From assembly GCA_030062745.1 (NCBI GenBank), contig CP099850.1, positions 248,001-312,000 of the forward strand: a stretch of DNA of 64,000 bases. The letters are read 5' to 3'. The stretch is from Capitulum mitella (taxonomy: Eukaryota > Arthropoda > Thecostraca > Pollicipedomorpha > Pollicipedidae). Within the stretch, counting starts at the first letter, position 1. Every line of letters begins with the position of its first letter. The position numbers were made by a program, and so were the translations under genes. The notes below the pieces were generated by a model. It saw only the letters and a list, made by a program, of their open reading frames with translations. It had not been told where the DNA came from and made no database searches. Shown here in pieces: positions 1 through 11,287 of the stretch.

Positions 1-50
1 CTGGAACATTCTGACTTCCTTTTGAGGTAATGCTTTGTGTATTGTTAATT

Positions 51-52
<2 letters not shown>

Positions 53-94
<42 letters not shown>
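53..94. repeat. (TA)n microsatellite
   Basis: An uninterrupted TA dinucleotide run is followed to about position 170 by AT-rich palindromic sequence. It sits in the intron upstream of the first recognised AP-1 gamma exon. Confidence 0.95.
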
Positions 95-103
<9 letters not shown>

Positions 104-332
104 ATATCATATAACAATTGATGTATATATATACATATATATGCATACATATATATAACATAATATTTGTATAGCTATTACACTATTATGTATTATGATT
201 GTGCATTGACGTGACGTTAAACGTTATTGAGCATGCGCGTTAATTTGTTGGGATTCCGAGATGATCGCCACTGTTTAGGTGTGCTTCACGGACGGCACGC
301 TGACCAGATTTCCGTGCACGCATGTCGCTCAG

Positions 333-466
333 GTGCCTGAGGAGCAGATCGTGTCGCAGTACGAGCAGATCCTCACCAGCAGCCAGATGAGCATCGTCAC
401 CAAGGAGTTCGCGCTGATGTCCCTGATGAAGCTCGGGGCCCGGCTGACGGACACCACTGCCCTCAA
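333..466 (+). CDS. AP1G1: AP-1 gamma exon (trunk end)
   Basis: The exon begins after a pyrimidine-rich CTCAG and encodes VPEEQIVSQYEQIL through TDTTAL. It matches the helical trunk segment before VELQQR. It ends in phase 2 at AA|GTAGGC. An alternative acceptor at 277-278 keeps the same frame. Confidence 0.85.
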
Positions 467-3400
467 GTAGGCGGTCACGTGCTCCAGGCTCTGGTCGTCA
501 GAAGTTGGTGTTAATTTCCGGGGCAAACAGTGGGAAAGGGTGTTTGTCGCTGCCATGGTACCGATATGGGGTAGGAAGTTCAGAATTGATGGGAACTGAG
601 TAAACGGCTATGAGCAAATGATATAAAAACAGGTGGCTGGTTCATGTCTCCTCCGCTCTAGAGTCAGGTATTAGTCTGTGCTCTTTCGTACCGGGCAGTA
701 GCATGCCAAATACAGTAGCGCACCGTCTTATGGTATCCGTCCAACTCTAGCTGTTTTTTGCTGGAGCACCACTTCATGGTGTTGATGTTTCCGGAATATT
801 ATCGGTGCGGAGCTCCGCCGTTTCCGCGCCATTATCCGTTTTGTTTCCGTCCGTGAGGTGGGGACTGTCAGAGCACGTGAGAGTTGTCTTCAGACGTCCT
901 GGAGCCGGTCAGGCGCCGGACGGCGGCATCCCGCTCCGACCCGCTGCACCGGCTTAACGTCCGCCACGGGTCTCCCCGCAGCAAGATCCAGCACCTGGTG
1001 AGCGGCTTCGGCTGCCACCTGAACGTGGAGCTGCAGCAGCGCGGCGTGGAGTTTTCGCAGCTGTTCCGGCGGCACGACGCGCTGCGGCCGGCCCTGCTGG
1101 AGCGCATGCCGCCCATGGAGGTGCGCACCAGCGGCAGCGCGCTCACCAACGGCACCGGGCCGCCGCCGGCGGGCACCGGCACCGCGGCCGCGCCGCCGTC
1201 GCAGTCGCCGGCCGCCCAGACCAACTCGGTTAGTACCGCCGGTCGCCGGCCGCCCGGGGCTGTGGGATGGTGGAGCCGCGGTCTGGGAGTGGCCTGACTA
1301 GGTGCCGCGGCGTCCCTCGCTGGCCGTGCAGGCGCTGCCCTGCGCTGACGTCGCAGAGGGAGCAGCTCCGTCGCTAGTAGACCCGATTGCCGAGTACCGG
1401 TCCCAAACTGGATTGTCTCATCGCTTCCGTCGGATTCTGCACCGGGCAGTTGACTCGCGACCCAGAGAAGTTGACCCGATGCTGTCCGGCCCTGTTACCG
1501 TCCTGTCCGGTTCAATTCTTTGTAATGTAATAATAATTCCGATATTGATAATTCTGTCCGGTTGTCGTTCAGTTCGCACTGGGACACCTCCGGGGCACAG
1601 GACACCCGACCCGTGGCCGTTAGGACGTCCCAAATGGTGTCCTTAACGTAGTCGGGCGCAGTTTGCCGGCGCCGACATTCGAATGTGTCTGGGCCGCACG
1701 CCGCCGTCCAGTTCATGCTGAAGGCGACAAGCTGTCAAAAGCAATTGCGGAGAGGCCTCTGATGAGGCCTCGTCGCGAGGGGTCACGTTTTGTCAACTGA
1801 ACTGTCCCGTTTTCATGTTTCGTCGATCCCACGTCTGCTCTTGCCAGCCTGGCCGGACGCTGGCCGATTCGCGGCGAGTCAAAACGGTGTAAAATGACAG
1901 CCATTACTTGGAATCGCTGCCGGCGTTCGTCTGAACTGACCGGTCGCGGTGGATGACGGTCCGTGTCTGGGCCGCCAGAACGCCCTGCTGGACCTGCTGG
2001 GCGGCATGGACTCAACCGGGGACGACCTCTCGCCAGCGCCGGCCCTCGCGCAAACGGCGCCGGCCGCCCAGTCCAACGTCGACCTGCTCGACCTCCTCGG
2101 TGAGAAGGCCGGGAGGCAGTCGGCGGGATGTGTCGCTCGTCCCAGCCAGTCGCCGAGTGCAGCGTTGCCCTCATGAGTCGCTCGTCCCAGGTCGTTGGGT
2201 TGAGCGTTGCTCTGCGGGTCTTGCCATGGTCTTTGTTGGGTCTTAGTCAGAACTGATGTGCGGTGCAGACGGCAGATCTTGCGATGCGAAAGATCACGGT
2301 GGTTTTCTCGTTTCGTTTTTGTGGCACGAAGTGTGAGTCGGCGCTCATCCTGCCAACGGTCGCCGGTGACCGGGCCTGCTGCGATGCTGCCGTGACGACG
2401 CCGTGCCGTGTGTCCGCCAGGCGACATCGGCGGCGGCGCGGCGCCGGCGGCGGTTCCCTCGCCGGCGCCGCTCGGCCTGACCGGCCTCAGCGGCCTGTCG
2501 GCGCCGGCCGCGCCCGCTCCGTCCGTCGACAGCCTGCTGGGCGGCCTGATGGGCGGCCCGGCCGCGCCGCCCGCCGGTTAGTCGCAGCGGCGGGTCTCTG
2601 TCGGGCCTGTGGTCAGACGGTGCCGGGTGGGGTCTCTTGAGGTGGTGCCCTTGAGCGGTGCCGGGCCGGCTTCTCTGTGCAGATGGTGCCTCCTGACGGG
2701 TGTCGGACGGCCTGCGAGCTCAGGTCCCGCCCGGCTGGTCACCTGTTGTTGAACTTTGGAGTGAGGACTTGCCGTCACCGTGGTCTGGTCACGAGCCGGG
2801 TTGATAGGAGTGCCGTTGGATCTGTGGTGTTGATTTTCGCTGTTTTGACGCCAGCGTGCATACGAAACTGCTCGGCCGCAGACGTTGGCTAGTCAGCTGC
2901 CCCATTCGGTGTGCCGTGCGACAGTGGCGTCGTGTTCGATGGAAGTTATCTGAGTGTTTCATGCCCGACCGTGCGTGGTCTGAGCTTGCCCGTCCGGCCG
3001 TCAGGTGGCATCCCCAGCGTGACGGTGCTGGAGCGCGGCGCCCTCCGGATAGAGATGGGTTTCCAGCGGCCCAGCGACAACCCTGCGCTCTGCGTCATCG
3101 GCGTCACGGCCACCAACACGTCGGCCGACACCGTCACAGACTTCCTCTTTCAGGCGGCCGTGCCCAAGGTGGGCGCCGTGACGCCGTGACGTGGCGGGGG
3201 CACTGTGTGACGTGCTGGCGTGTAGAGGAACGGTGCTTGACGCGTGGCGTGGTCAGGTCACGTCACATCGTCAGGTCACAGCGTCGTTCTGTCACGTTTC
3301 GAGGGGGCCTTGTGGCATATTGGGCCTTGTGGCGGGGGGCGGGGAGGGGGGAAGCGGGACTTCAGGATGCTTTGGCGATGTCGCCATTCGGGATTGTGCT

Positions 3401-4213
3401 GGACTGTGCTAATCGTCCTTGAGTGCCTTAGCGTCAGTGATGTGTCTGTGCAGTCACGCGAGCGTTTCCTCTTGTGTTTCTGCTACACAGACTAGGCTTG
3501 TTACGACATTAATCTCAGGGTATTCGCACAAAGATTGAGTTTTTTTTTCGGCCGAGCAGTGTATGATGGAAGAAGGGCGGTGCTGAGATGTCAGTGAGCC
3601 GTCAGCTCGCCCTGGTCGGCCGTGTGGTGCCGCCCGGGCCGGCTTCACGCCCAGCCTCGCTCAGGGTCAGCCGGATGGCAGACGGGAAGGTGCCCCGCCG
3701 ACTCTGACCGCGTCGGTGTCTCCCTGCAGACGTTACAGCTGCAGATGCTGCCCGCCTCCGGCAGCACGATCGAGCCGTCCGGCGCCGTCACGCAGACCAT
3801 CAACGTCAACAACCCCTCCAAGGTCGGCGCCCGGAGCAGGGCTGATGCGTGTTTGGCGTGCCAGGTCGACTCAGCTGTCAGGCTGTGTGCTGCCGGAGCT
3901 GGCAGCCGGAGGCAGCTCGCACTGTTGCCTCGGATAGACCCTGTCTGTTCTGGTCCCTGTGGGCGGTCGGTTGTGTGAGGATTGTTGCCGGTTTGGTCGG
4001 GTGATGTCTTCTGCTTGTGAAGAATGAAAGATCAGAGACGCTGCTTGACATGAAAGTAGTTGTCATGAGCCGGCTACCGCGTCGTCCGTGACTGGGGATA
4101 AACTGTTGCAGGTGGCGCTACGGATGCGCCTGCGCATCAGCTACAGCCAGCACGGCCAGCCCGTCACCGAACAGGTGGAGGCCAACTCCTTCCCGCCGGC
4201 CGCGTGGCAGTGA
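333..4213 (+). CDS. AP1G1: AP-1 complex subunit gamma (gamma-adaptin), C-terminal seven exons
   Basis: This is the large gamma subunit of the clathrin adaptor AP-1, which sorts cargo at the trans-Golgi and endosomes. Visible exons are 333-466, 982-1228, 1979-2099, 2421-2576, 3005-3168, 3730-3822 and 4112-4213. Phases agree at every join and give 338 residues plus stop. The first two exons carry the end of the trunk, with motif VELQQRGVEF and LRPALLERMPPME typical of gamma-adaptin. The hinge contains two clathrin-box-like stretches, NALLDLLGG and VDLLDLLGD, and is rich in Pro, Ala and Gly. The last four exons encode the ear (GIPSVTVLE, TDFLFQAAVPK, NSFPPAAWQ and stop), which in known AP-1 binds accessory proteins. 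The N-terminal trunk lies upstream of the window. The first acceptor could instead be at 277-278, giving a 5' extended exon from 279, but the added residues do not resemble the family. Confidence 0.95.
982..1228 (+). CDS. AP1G1: AP-1 gamma exon (trunk end and hinge start)
   Basis: The acceptor is CCCCGCAG and the donor CTCG|GTTAGT, phase 0. The exon encodes KIQHLVSGFGCHLNVELQQR and LLERMPPMEVR, then a low-complexity hinge of Gly, Pro, Thr and Ala. Confidence 0.93.
1979..2099 (+). CDS. AP1G1: AP-1 gamma hinge exon with two clathrin boxes
   Basis: The exon starts NALLDLLGGMD and ends VDLLDLLG, so it has two LLDLL clathrin-box motifs. The donor G|GTGAGA is phase 1. Confidence 0.93.
2421..2576 (+). 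CDS. AP1G1: AP-1 gamma hinge exon
   Basis: It continues DIGGGAAPAAV, rich in Ala and Pro, with SVDSLLGGLMGG near the end. It ends in phase 1 at G|GTTAGT. Codon third positions are strongly GC. Confidence 0.88.
3005..3168 (+). CDS. AP1G1: AP-1 gamma ear exon 1
   Basis: It encodes GGIPSVTVLERGALRIEMGF through LFQAAVPK. This is the start of the immunoglobulin-like gamma ear, in the same order as known gamma-adaptins. It ends in phase 0 at AAG|GTGGGC. Confidence 0.95.
3730..3822 (+). CDS. AP1G1: AP-1 gamma ear exon 2
   Basis: The 31 codons TLQLQMLPASG through NVNNPSK match the ear segment ending in the conserved N-P-x-K. The donor is GTCGGC, a weak but valid GT. Confidence 0.93.
4112..4213 (+). 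CDS. AP1G1: AP-1 gamma terminal exon
   Basis: It encodes VALRMRLRISYSQ through NSFPPAAWQ and a TGA stop. The NxFPPxxWQ end is diagnostic of gamma-adaptin. Confidence 0.96.
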   Translation: MALRMRLRISYSQHGQPVTEQVEANSFPPAAWQ

Positions 4214-6957
4214 CATCTACCGGACGCTTTAGACATTTCAGTATGGCGGCCGGGCCGCCGCGGCGCCGGCCGGGACTCGTGATGGTGGTCGTGTGTGGCG
4301 TGGGGCGGGACTGGGACGGGGCGGTGACGTCCTCTGGTGGGGCGGCCCGGCGGCGGCCGACCGACCGCCAGGCGTGTGTCAACTCTTCTAGTTCTATTTG
4401 TTACAGCGGCAATCGTGTGGCTCGCGTGCTCGTGTTTCTAACGTCTGTGATTACTGAAGCTTGTTGGGCTCTAGGCGGGCGCCGAGCCGCCATCGCAGAC
4501 GGCGGCCGCCCGGACCGGCCCGGACACACACATTCCGACTCCGAAACAGCAGAGAGAGAGAGAGAGAGAGAGCTGTCGCCCTCACGTCCGTAGGTAGGTG
4601 TGTAGCGAGAAGGGCGCACCGCGCACGTGGATCCGGACCAGAGTATATTTATGTGGTGCCCGCGGCCGGGCGCGGCGCCCGGCGATGAGCGAGTGCGCGG
4701 TGTGGACGGCGGCCGCTCCTGCGCGGCGGACGGACCTCCTCAGAGGCAGCTGGTCCGGCTGGGGCGGTCGGCGGTCGCGGTGTGAGGCCGCCGCTGATTG
4801 GCGGCCCGGAGACGGGCCGGCCGCTGCGAGGCCGGCCACTGGTCCGCGCGGTGTCGGCCCCGGTCGCGCCGCTCGCGGTCGCGGCCGGTCAGAACTGCCG
4901 GTTTCGTCGGCGGCGAGGTCTGCAGGAGTCCCACTCGGCGGAACGCGGCTCCGGGGCGCTGGTTTCCTCGCGCGTGTGCAGCGGTCGGCGCGCGGTCGGC
5001 CGCGGCGGTATCCGCCGGGCCCAACGTCCATGGACGGCACGGGAACCGCAAGTGCAGTGAGAGCTCGCCGACGGCGTGAGACGTGTTGCGCCACCGGGGC
5101 GCGCCCGCGTTGTCGCCAGCTCTGCGTCCAGCCCGATTGTGTATTATTTATCGGAAAATATATACACCGATTGAGAGCATTGGCTGCGGCGTCACAGGAC
5201 CTGTCTCGCTCACTGACAGTGAGCGAACAGCTCGCATTCGTCCGAAAGGCGGCAAACTGGTCGATGCGTCCACTGCCGTCTCAGCCGCAGCGTGCTCACT
5301 GCACAGCTGACCGAACTATCGGCATCGTGCGTGGGTACACGTCCACCACTTGCTGCCCACTGTCGCGTGACTGCGTCAGTCTCGTGATCGCTCATGGGCA
5401 CGTTCTCGCTGTGCAGAGCCGCCCGGCGGTGTCCGATCACCGGGCGTCCCTACACGCTCAGTCTCAGTTCACGGAGCGGACTAGCGGCGATCTGTTGGCC
5501 CTGGGCACGACCTGGTGCCGAGTTCCGCACCGCCTGGACCAGGCGGGGCCACGTGGTTCGGTTTCAACCGCTACGCCAGGCCAGTCAGTGTGATAGTGGA
5601 GAGTGAGTCTCGAAGCCATTGTGTCAACACTTCACAGAGCGAAATGGCGGTGCTCAGTTGTACCGCCACGGAACGTTCGATAAAATGTCACGCACAGCAG
5701 CCGTATCAGGTGGTTATCACTGATCATATCGATAGGTCATTGCCGATTCCTGTCGGCAAAGCTTACTCATATATGTAGGGCCAAATATCTCTGTCCGGAG
5801 GTCCTAGTCTCATAAAGCGCTCGCCTCCTACTGGGGAAAGCGTGATGTTAGCACCCGGTGACATCTTACGCTTTGTCCCATCCCAGAGGCTGAATACTGG
5901 TGTCCACACTGCGCAGGCTAAACTCTTGTACCACAGTGGTGGTGCGAGAACGGCCGCTGGCCGTATACCGCCCGCCTCGTCTGCAGACACGGCGCCAGTC
6001 CCGCGCCTGGACACGGCGAAACCGGCCGCGCTCCGTACAAAGACCAGGCCCGCTGGATAATGATATATCTTGCCAACCACGTGTGATGTCAAGCGGCAGG
6101 AGTGGCGAGGCCGGACCGCGCGATGCGCCGGCGGCGCGCCCGGGCGGCGCCAGACGGGGACTAGTCGCATGATCACATAGTCACTGGAATGTCTCCGCAG
6201 ACGGAGATGGCCACTCGATCACAACTGGGGAATTGCGCGGCGCCGCGCGCAGCGGGCCGGTAACTCATCACTGACCAACGGCGCCCGGACGGCGCGGGCC
6301 GCGCCGCGGCGTGTCGGTCCGGCGCGTGACTGAAGGTTCCCTGGGTAGGCGGCCGGCCGGCTCCAAGCCCGTCGGCGAGCGTCGGGCCGCTCGCCGACAC
6401 GCAAACTCGAGTACAAAACACATGCGCGGGTATATGCGGACAGTGATATCGCGCCGCCAAGCGGACCGGTAGATATAGGCGGCGGGGCGGCGGGCGCTCC
6501 CGCACAGGCGGCGCACGCCGGGCGCAGGGTAACTGTGCAATGCAACACGCATCCCAGAAAACCGGGCGGCCGCGTCCGCCGGCGCCGCGGCGTCCCCCTG
6601 CCGGCGCACGGACGCCGGCGGCCGCCGCGGGCCGGCGGAGTGGACCGCCCTCCCAAACGGACTAAACACAGGCTCCGGCCGCGGCGCCAAGCAGCTAACC
6701 CAATCCGAACACAGACACGGCAAACCAGGCGCTCCCGCCGCAGCCGCTTCCCGCCGCGCGTGCGCAGACGCGGCAGGCGGCGCCCGGCTCGCCGCGCGGC
6801 CGCCGGGCGGTGCGCGGTGCGGCATCCTCCTGCGGCAATCACAGACCTGGTCCCGCCGCGGAGCGCGGCGGCGGCGGCGGCGGCGGCCGGTGACTTAGCA
6901 GTTATTGGCACTGAGGCAGAGGCGGCTCCGGCGCGGCGGCGGCGCGCGGCGCAGCCA
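4214..6957. other. GC-rich intergenic stretch between AP-1 gamma and the BTB-ZF gene
   Basis: The 3' UTR of AP-1 gamma must lie at the left edge, but no clear AATAAA is seen. The rest is CpG-rich DNA with long open frames on both strands. These have compositional protein sequences, no family motif and no consistent splice structure. A (GA)n run lies at 4550-4572. The 3' UTR of the minus-strand BTB gene must lie at the right edge. Confidence 0.6.
4550..4572. repeat. (GA)n microsatellite
   Basis: A short pure AG dinucleotide run downstream of the AP-1 gamma stop. Confidence 0.9.
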
Positions 6958-7268
6958 CTAGGTGGCGCCGTCGTCGCGGAAGAGGCGCGCCTCGGGCGAG
7001 GCGGCGCCGCCGCGCCGGCTGAGATCCTGCGGCTCGGCCAGCAGCGGCGCCGGCGGCGGCCGCCCGCAGCCCACCACCTGCCGGTAGTTCTCCCACGAAA
7101 TGTCGTGCTTCCGCTTCACGTGCACCTGCAGCGAGCGTTTGTACTTGAACACGGAGCCGCACAGGTCGCAGGGCAGCGGCTTGGCCTCGCCGTGCACTTC
7201 GCGCTTGTGGCGCGCGAAGTCGCGCACGATCATCTTCTCGCAGGCCTCGCACCACCGCGAGCGACGCA
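6958..7268 (-). CDS. BTB-ZF exon 4 (two zinc fingers, stop)
   Basis: It begins after GGTTCCAG in phase 1 and encodes [20 protein letters not shown], then a canonical finger [20 protein letters not shown], then a Pro/Ala-rich tail ending DDGAT and TAG. Confidence 0.92.
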
Positions 7269-10200
7269 CTGGAACCGGGGACGGCCGGTCAGGGTACGAG
7301 GAGAGGTGCCAGCCGGGCAGTCAACATTGCCAGGTGTTCCTTACGCCAGCTATCAGTCACCAGACTGGTTACTGCCAATCTTACTGGGGCGTGGACGAAC
7401 TGAAACGCTCAGTCAGTGACAACTGTGATACCTGAAGCTCGTAACTGTCTCGTAACCGTGACGGAACCCAGAAACGATGCAATCACAATCATCACAACGT
7501 AAAATCAAGCATCACCGACTCAGCACACCACTCGCCAGTTCGTACATGTAATGAGACACTGTCCTTACACGGAGACCCTTTGCCCCTGAATATTGGCACA
7601 CGCCGGAAATGTAAACATAGATAATAACATGCATTGCAGGCATGTCAGTCTCCCACGCCCGCGCTGTTAAGCCCTCCAGCTCCAAGTAGCCCCCATCTCC
7701 CGGCGCCTCAGACGGAGAGGCGGCGCTGCTGACCTGGCGAGTGCAGGCTGGAGGCCGGGTCACCGCCGGCGCCCACTGGCAACACGTCTGCCAAGCACCG
7801 GCACACGAGCGTTAGACCGCGGCTGGAGGGCTGCGGAGACTACTGGCACGGCAGTGTGGCTAGGGTTTCAGGCCGGTTCTTTCCAGTCGCCACCCAATGT
7901 TAAAATATCTGGGTTCAGACATTGGGGTTTAGACCCCCCAGCTCCTCTCGAATTCCAAGCATTCCTCAAGCAGTAGCCGGCGGCGCGCATCATGAGCCAA
8001 AGGTTAGCATTAGTGTAAAACAAAGCCTCCCTTAGTGCCTTGTGATAATGATGACGGTGACTGCTACTTCGAAGGGATATTTAGTTGTGAGAACAAGGCT
8101 GAATGGCAACATAATAAAAACGATGCGAGTGCGTCATCGACCTGTTATCTACACACAGATTAACATGACCAAGAGCACATATCGCTGGAACACACGGATA
8201 TGGCTGGCGCACAAAAAGCAGCAGCAAAAGGCGCCGCAGCCGTCAGGTAACGTACAGAACATTCGCCACACAGGGATCGTGAAAGACGGCCGCAGTATAA
8301 TACTCATCCCTCTTCCAGACAACTCCAAAGTCGCCCGTCTGACGGTGAACTTCACGTCACCACGCCGTCACACTTCATCTCCTCACCCATGCCGATCTCT
8401 CCGTTTTCCATTTCCTCGACGGCCACCATCAGGTCCTGCCCGGCCAGCGCCGCTTCTTCCTCCCCGCCGCCGCCTCCTCCACTGCCGCTACCTCCGCCGC
8501 CGCCGCTGCCTCCGCCGCCCCCGCCCCCGCCGCCGCCTCCTCCGGCCGGCTCCGGCGTCACCGTCCCGCTGACGTGGCCGTTGAGCGGCGGCGTGGTCGG
8601 CGGTGGCGGCGGCGTCGGCTCGGGCGGCAGCGGCCGGCGCCGCTTGGGCGGCGAGGCGGGCCGCGGCGACTCGCTGCCGGCCGACACCGGCGAGTCGTAG
8701 ATGCACGCGTCCGCCTGCCGGGCACGGGCAGCGATCAGCGGCGGGCAGCGGCTGCCCCGGGCAGGCGCCGGCCGACCGACAGCGTCCCCGGCGCCGGCCG
8801 AACGGGCCCGGCAGGTGGCGCTGTGAGGACCGTCAGTTGTCGGAACCCGGTGACCCGCCATCTGATCTACCAGTCGTTCATCGTTCAAGTCAGACCGTTG
8901 TCAGCCTTCTGGTGGCCGGTGGCTCCCAAGGAACAGGACAGGAAGCAGCCGATGTCACTGGGAGGACCAGGTGGCTCGGTCGATGAAAACCACGTCATTA
9001 CCTGAGACCTGCTCACCTGTCCCAGCCAGCCAACACCTACATCTGTACGAGTAATACCAACGTCTATCTGACAGTCCGCCCTGTGATGGTCTCGGCTGCC
9101 ACAATCGGTGAAACAAAGACGGTGTCAATTCTACGCAACGCAGACAAAGCCGCCAACCGCCCACATCCTGTCCTCTTATCTCCGCTTTCCGGGGTCCCGT
9201 TTTGGCCGCAAAGCCTTCCTGTTAGTCAGCGTCCTACGCACTGTCCTCACTGCCGGCGTTTTTCGCCCGCGACCCATCAAAACCCGCCCCTCGAGACAAA
9301 CCGAGCCCTCCCCCACACAGAGACCTGACCCGAACCGCCGGGGGCGTCCGACTCACCTCCTGCTGGACGCCGGTGTCGGCCAGGCCTTTGACCTTGAGCA
9401 GCTGGGCCGTGTGCAGGAAGGTGCGCAGGGACTCGGGCGCCACGTTCACCTCGCCCTGGTACATGTACGTGACGATCGCCGACAGGTCGGCCGGCGTCAC
9501 GTCACGCAGGATGATGATCGGGTGCGGGCACGGGTTGTCCTGGCAACGGAGCGTACGGCGGTCAGGCGGTGTGGCTGCGCTGACGACAGCGGTGGCGGCG
9601 GCGACGCCGGGGCGGAGCCATCGCCATGGCAGCCAGCTGAAACGGAAGGCCGCCGCCGCTGCCATAGCAACCGAGGCGCAAACAAACCGGCAGTGACGTT
9701 GCGGCTCGCCAATCGTTGTTACGTCGTGTAACGAGAAGAATCCCATTTCCTTTTTTTTAATTTGACTCGTTCATCGCAAATGACACTCAGAACACTTCAG
9801 AGACTTTCAAAACCATCATTAAATATGCGAAAACTCGCATACCCCTTAATGATGTAGAAGGTACAAACAACTCTGTTACGTCGACTAGAAAACCTAACAT
9901 TTTGCGATTTATGTAAGCCAGAGCCGAATTTAATCATGTGTTTTACTTCCACAGTGCAAAAGCAATTACGGCGTCGAAACCGTATCCCCCTTTCCCGCCC
10001 ACTGGTTGGTTGGGCGGGGTTAAACTTCCCCATTAACATAATGCCTATTAATGACTCATGGTTTATCACACATTCATATTATCAATCTACTGTCCATTCA
10101 CGAATATCATTGTGTGAAGCCTCAGTTCAGACTGCAACTGAAGAAATAAATCTGAATATTTGTGTTGTACAGTTTGTTCTATACTACGGCTAAGGACAAA

Positions 10201-10535
10201 ACAAAAAATCACGGATAAGTATGAGATGCTTTGGATCTATTCCCATTTTTTTGTTCTCATTTTGTTTTCATGAGCCTTAAGTTGTGAAAGTGGAATTCTA
10301 GTGTTGACAAACACTTGCTATAACCATCGTCACTGTTAAAGGGTGATGCCTGATGTCCCCCCTGCGTTGCAACAATGCAACATTGACCGACCGGCTACGT
10401 CACTGCCGCTGGCCATGTGAGGCGAGCCCGGACCGGGCTCTTGCCCAATAGAGCAGTCTTGAACGAGACGTCTGTGTGCCTACTACGTGTCAAAATGTCT
10501 GTGTCAAATAACGTCTATGTAATGCGTATACATGA

Positions 10536-10593
<58 letters not shown>

Positions 10594-11287
10594 CAAATAA
10601 TGTATAACATACAACATATAACATATATAAATATAAATCTATATCAAATAGCAAAAATAATGTCAAATAATCGAACAAAATATCAAATACTATACATCAA
10701 AATCCATTAAATAAGCAGAATACAAATCAAAGGTGGCTGCACCTTTTCTCTCATTAAAAATAGCATACTAACACATGATGCAGCCATCAAAAGATGCCTC
10801 TATTGAAACACAGCATTTGTACAGGCAATGTGAAGCGTCCAGGACCAGTGCTGTAAATGCAGCTGACAAGACTAATGCCTCTTCAACTGTCGGGCGCAGC
10901 CAGCCCGTTCCGAGAGGAGACCAGCGGCACACCGCTCTGGCCCCACCTGACGCAGTTCAGGCCGGAAAGAGCCGCAGGCCGGTCCGGCCGTACCGTGAGG
11001 TCCCGCCTGAACTGCTGCAGTTTACGCAGGACCGGACCGCAGGCCGTTCCCGCCGTACCTTGAGCAGTTCAAGAGCGCCCTTCCCGCCGTACCTTGAGCA
11101 GTTCGAGCAGGACGGGGCTGCACGCGGACAGCACGTTGCGGTGCGCCTTGATCTGCTGGCCGTCCGTCCACAGCGTGACGTCGACGAACGCCTGCGTGTC
11201 GCGCAGGCCGGCCAGCGCCGTCGTGATCGTCGACTGGAAGTTGTTCCAGCGCAGCGAGAAGTGCTGCACGGGCGTGACGGCGTCCAT
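6958..11287 (-). CDS. BTB/C2H2 zinc-finger transcription factor (lola/tramtrack-type)
   Basis: This is a complete four-exon gene model of 338 residues, with exons in gene order 11287-11093, 9539-9357, 8714-8387 and 7268-6958. All joins agree in phase. Residues 1-126 are a BTB/POZ dimerisation domain opening with [10 protein letters not shown], the hallmark of the insect ttk/lola/bab subgroup, and continuing through [23 protein letters not shown] and YMYQGEVNV. Residues 127-235 are a disordered linker with [13 protein letters not shown] (possible nuclear signal), a long Gly/Ser tract and an acidic end. The last exon has a degenerate C2H2 finger (C-x2-C-x10-H-x4-H) and a second finger, [20 protein letters not shown]. 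By family it should be a nuclear DNA-binding regulator. In lola-type genes one BTB half joins many alternative finger exons; only one finger exon is seen here. Orthology to a named gene is not established. Confidence 0.9.
8387..8714 (-). CDS. BTB-ZF exon 3 (linker with polyglycine)
   Basis: The acceptor CCCGGCAG is followed in frame by [17 protein letters not shown], then [16 protein letters not shown], a Gly/Ser tract of about 27 residues and an acidic region. The donor G|GTGAGG is phase 1, matching the finger exon. Confidence 0.85.
9357..9539 (-). CDS. BTB-ZF exon 2 (BTB second half)
   Basis: After acceptor TTGCCAG it encodes [37 protein letters not shown] and ends VQQE. It has 61 codons, phase 0 at both ends, donor GTGAGT. 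Confidence 0.93.
10540..10592. repeat. (TA)n microsatellite
   Basis: A pure TA run in the intron between BTB-ZF exons 1 and 2, followed by AT-rich sequence. Confidence 0.95.
11047..11107 (-). repeat. 34-bp tandem duplication of the BTB-ZF exon 1 splice donor
   Basis: GAACTGCTCAAGGTACGG occurs on the minus strand at the real exon 1 boundary and again 34 bp into the intron. Use of the second copy would add 34 nt and shift the frame. Confidence 0.85.
11093..11287 (-). CDS. BTB-ZF exon 1 (BTB first half)
   Basis: The ATG is at 11285-11287 and the exon encodes 65 residues ending SPVLLELLK. The donor AAG|GTACGG is phase 0. A second near-identical copy of this donor context lies 34 bp further into the intron. 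Confidence 0.92.

Noticed and set aside
4598..5593. 331-codon plus-strand ORF in GC-rich DNA, with long antisense ORFs
   Set aside because: Composition is Arg/Ala/Gly/Pro with no domain, several frames are open at once, and it lies in a CpG-rich spacer. This is typical of chance ORFs in GC-rich sequence.
6219..7419. Several long ORFs on both strands around the zinc-finger exon
   Set aside because: Only the 6958-7268 minus frame has finger motifs and a phase-matched acceptor; the others are shadows in GC-rich sequence.
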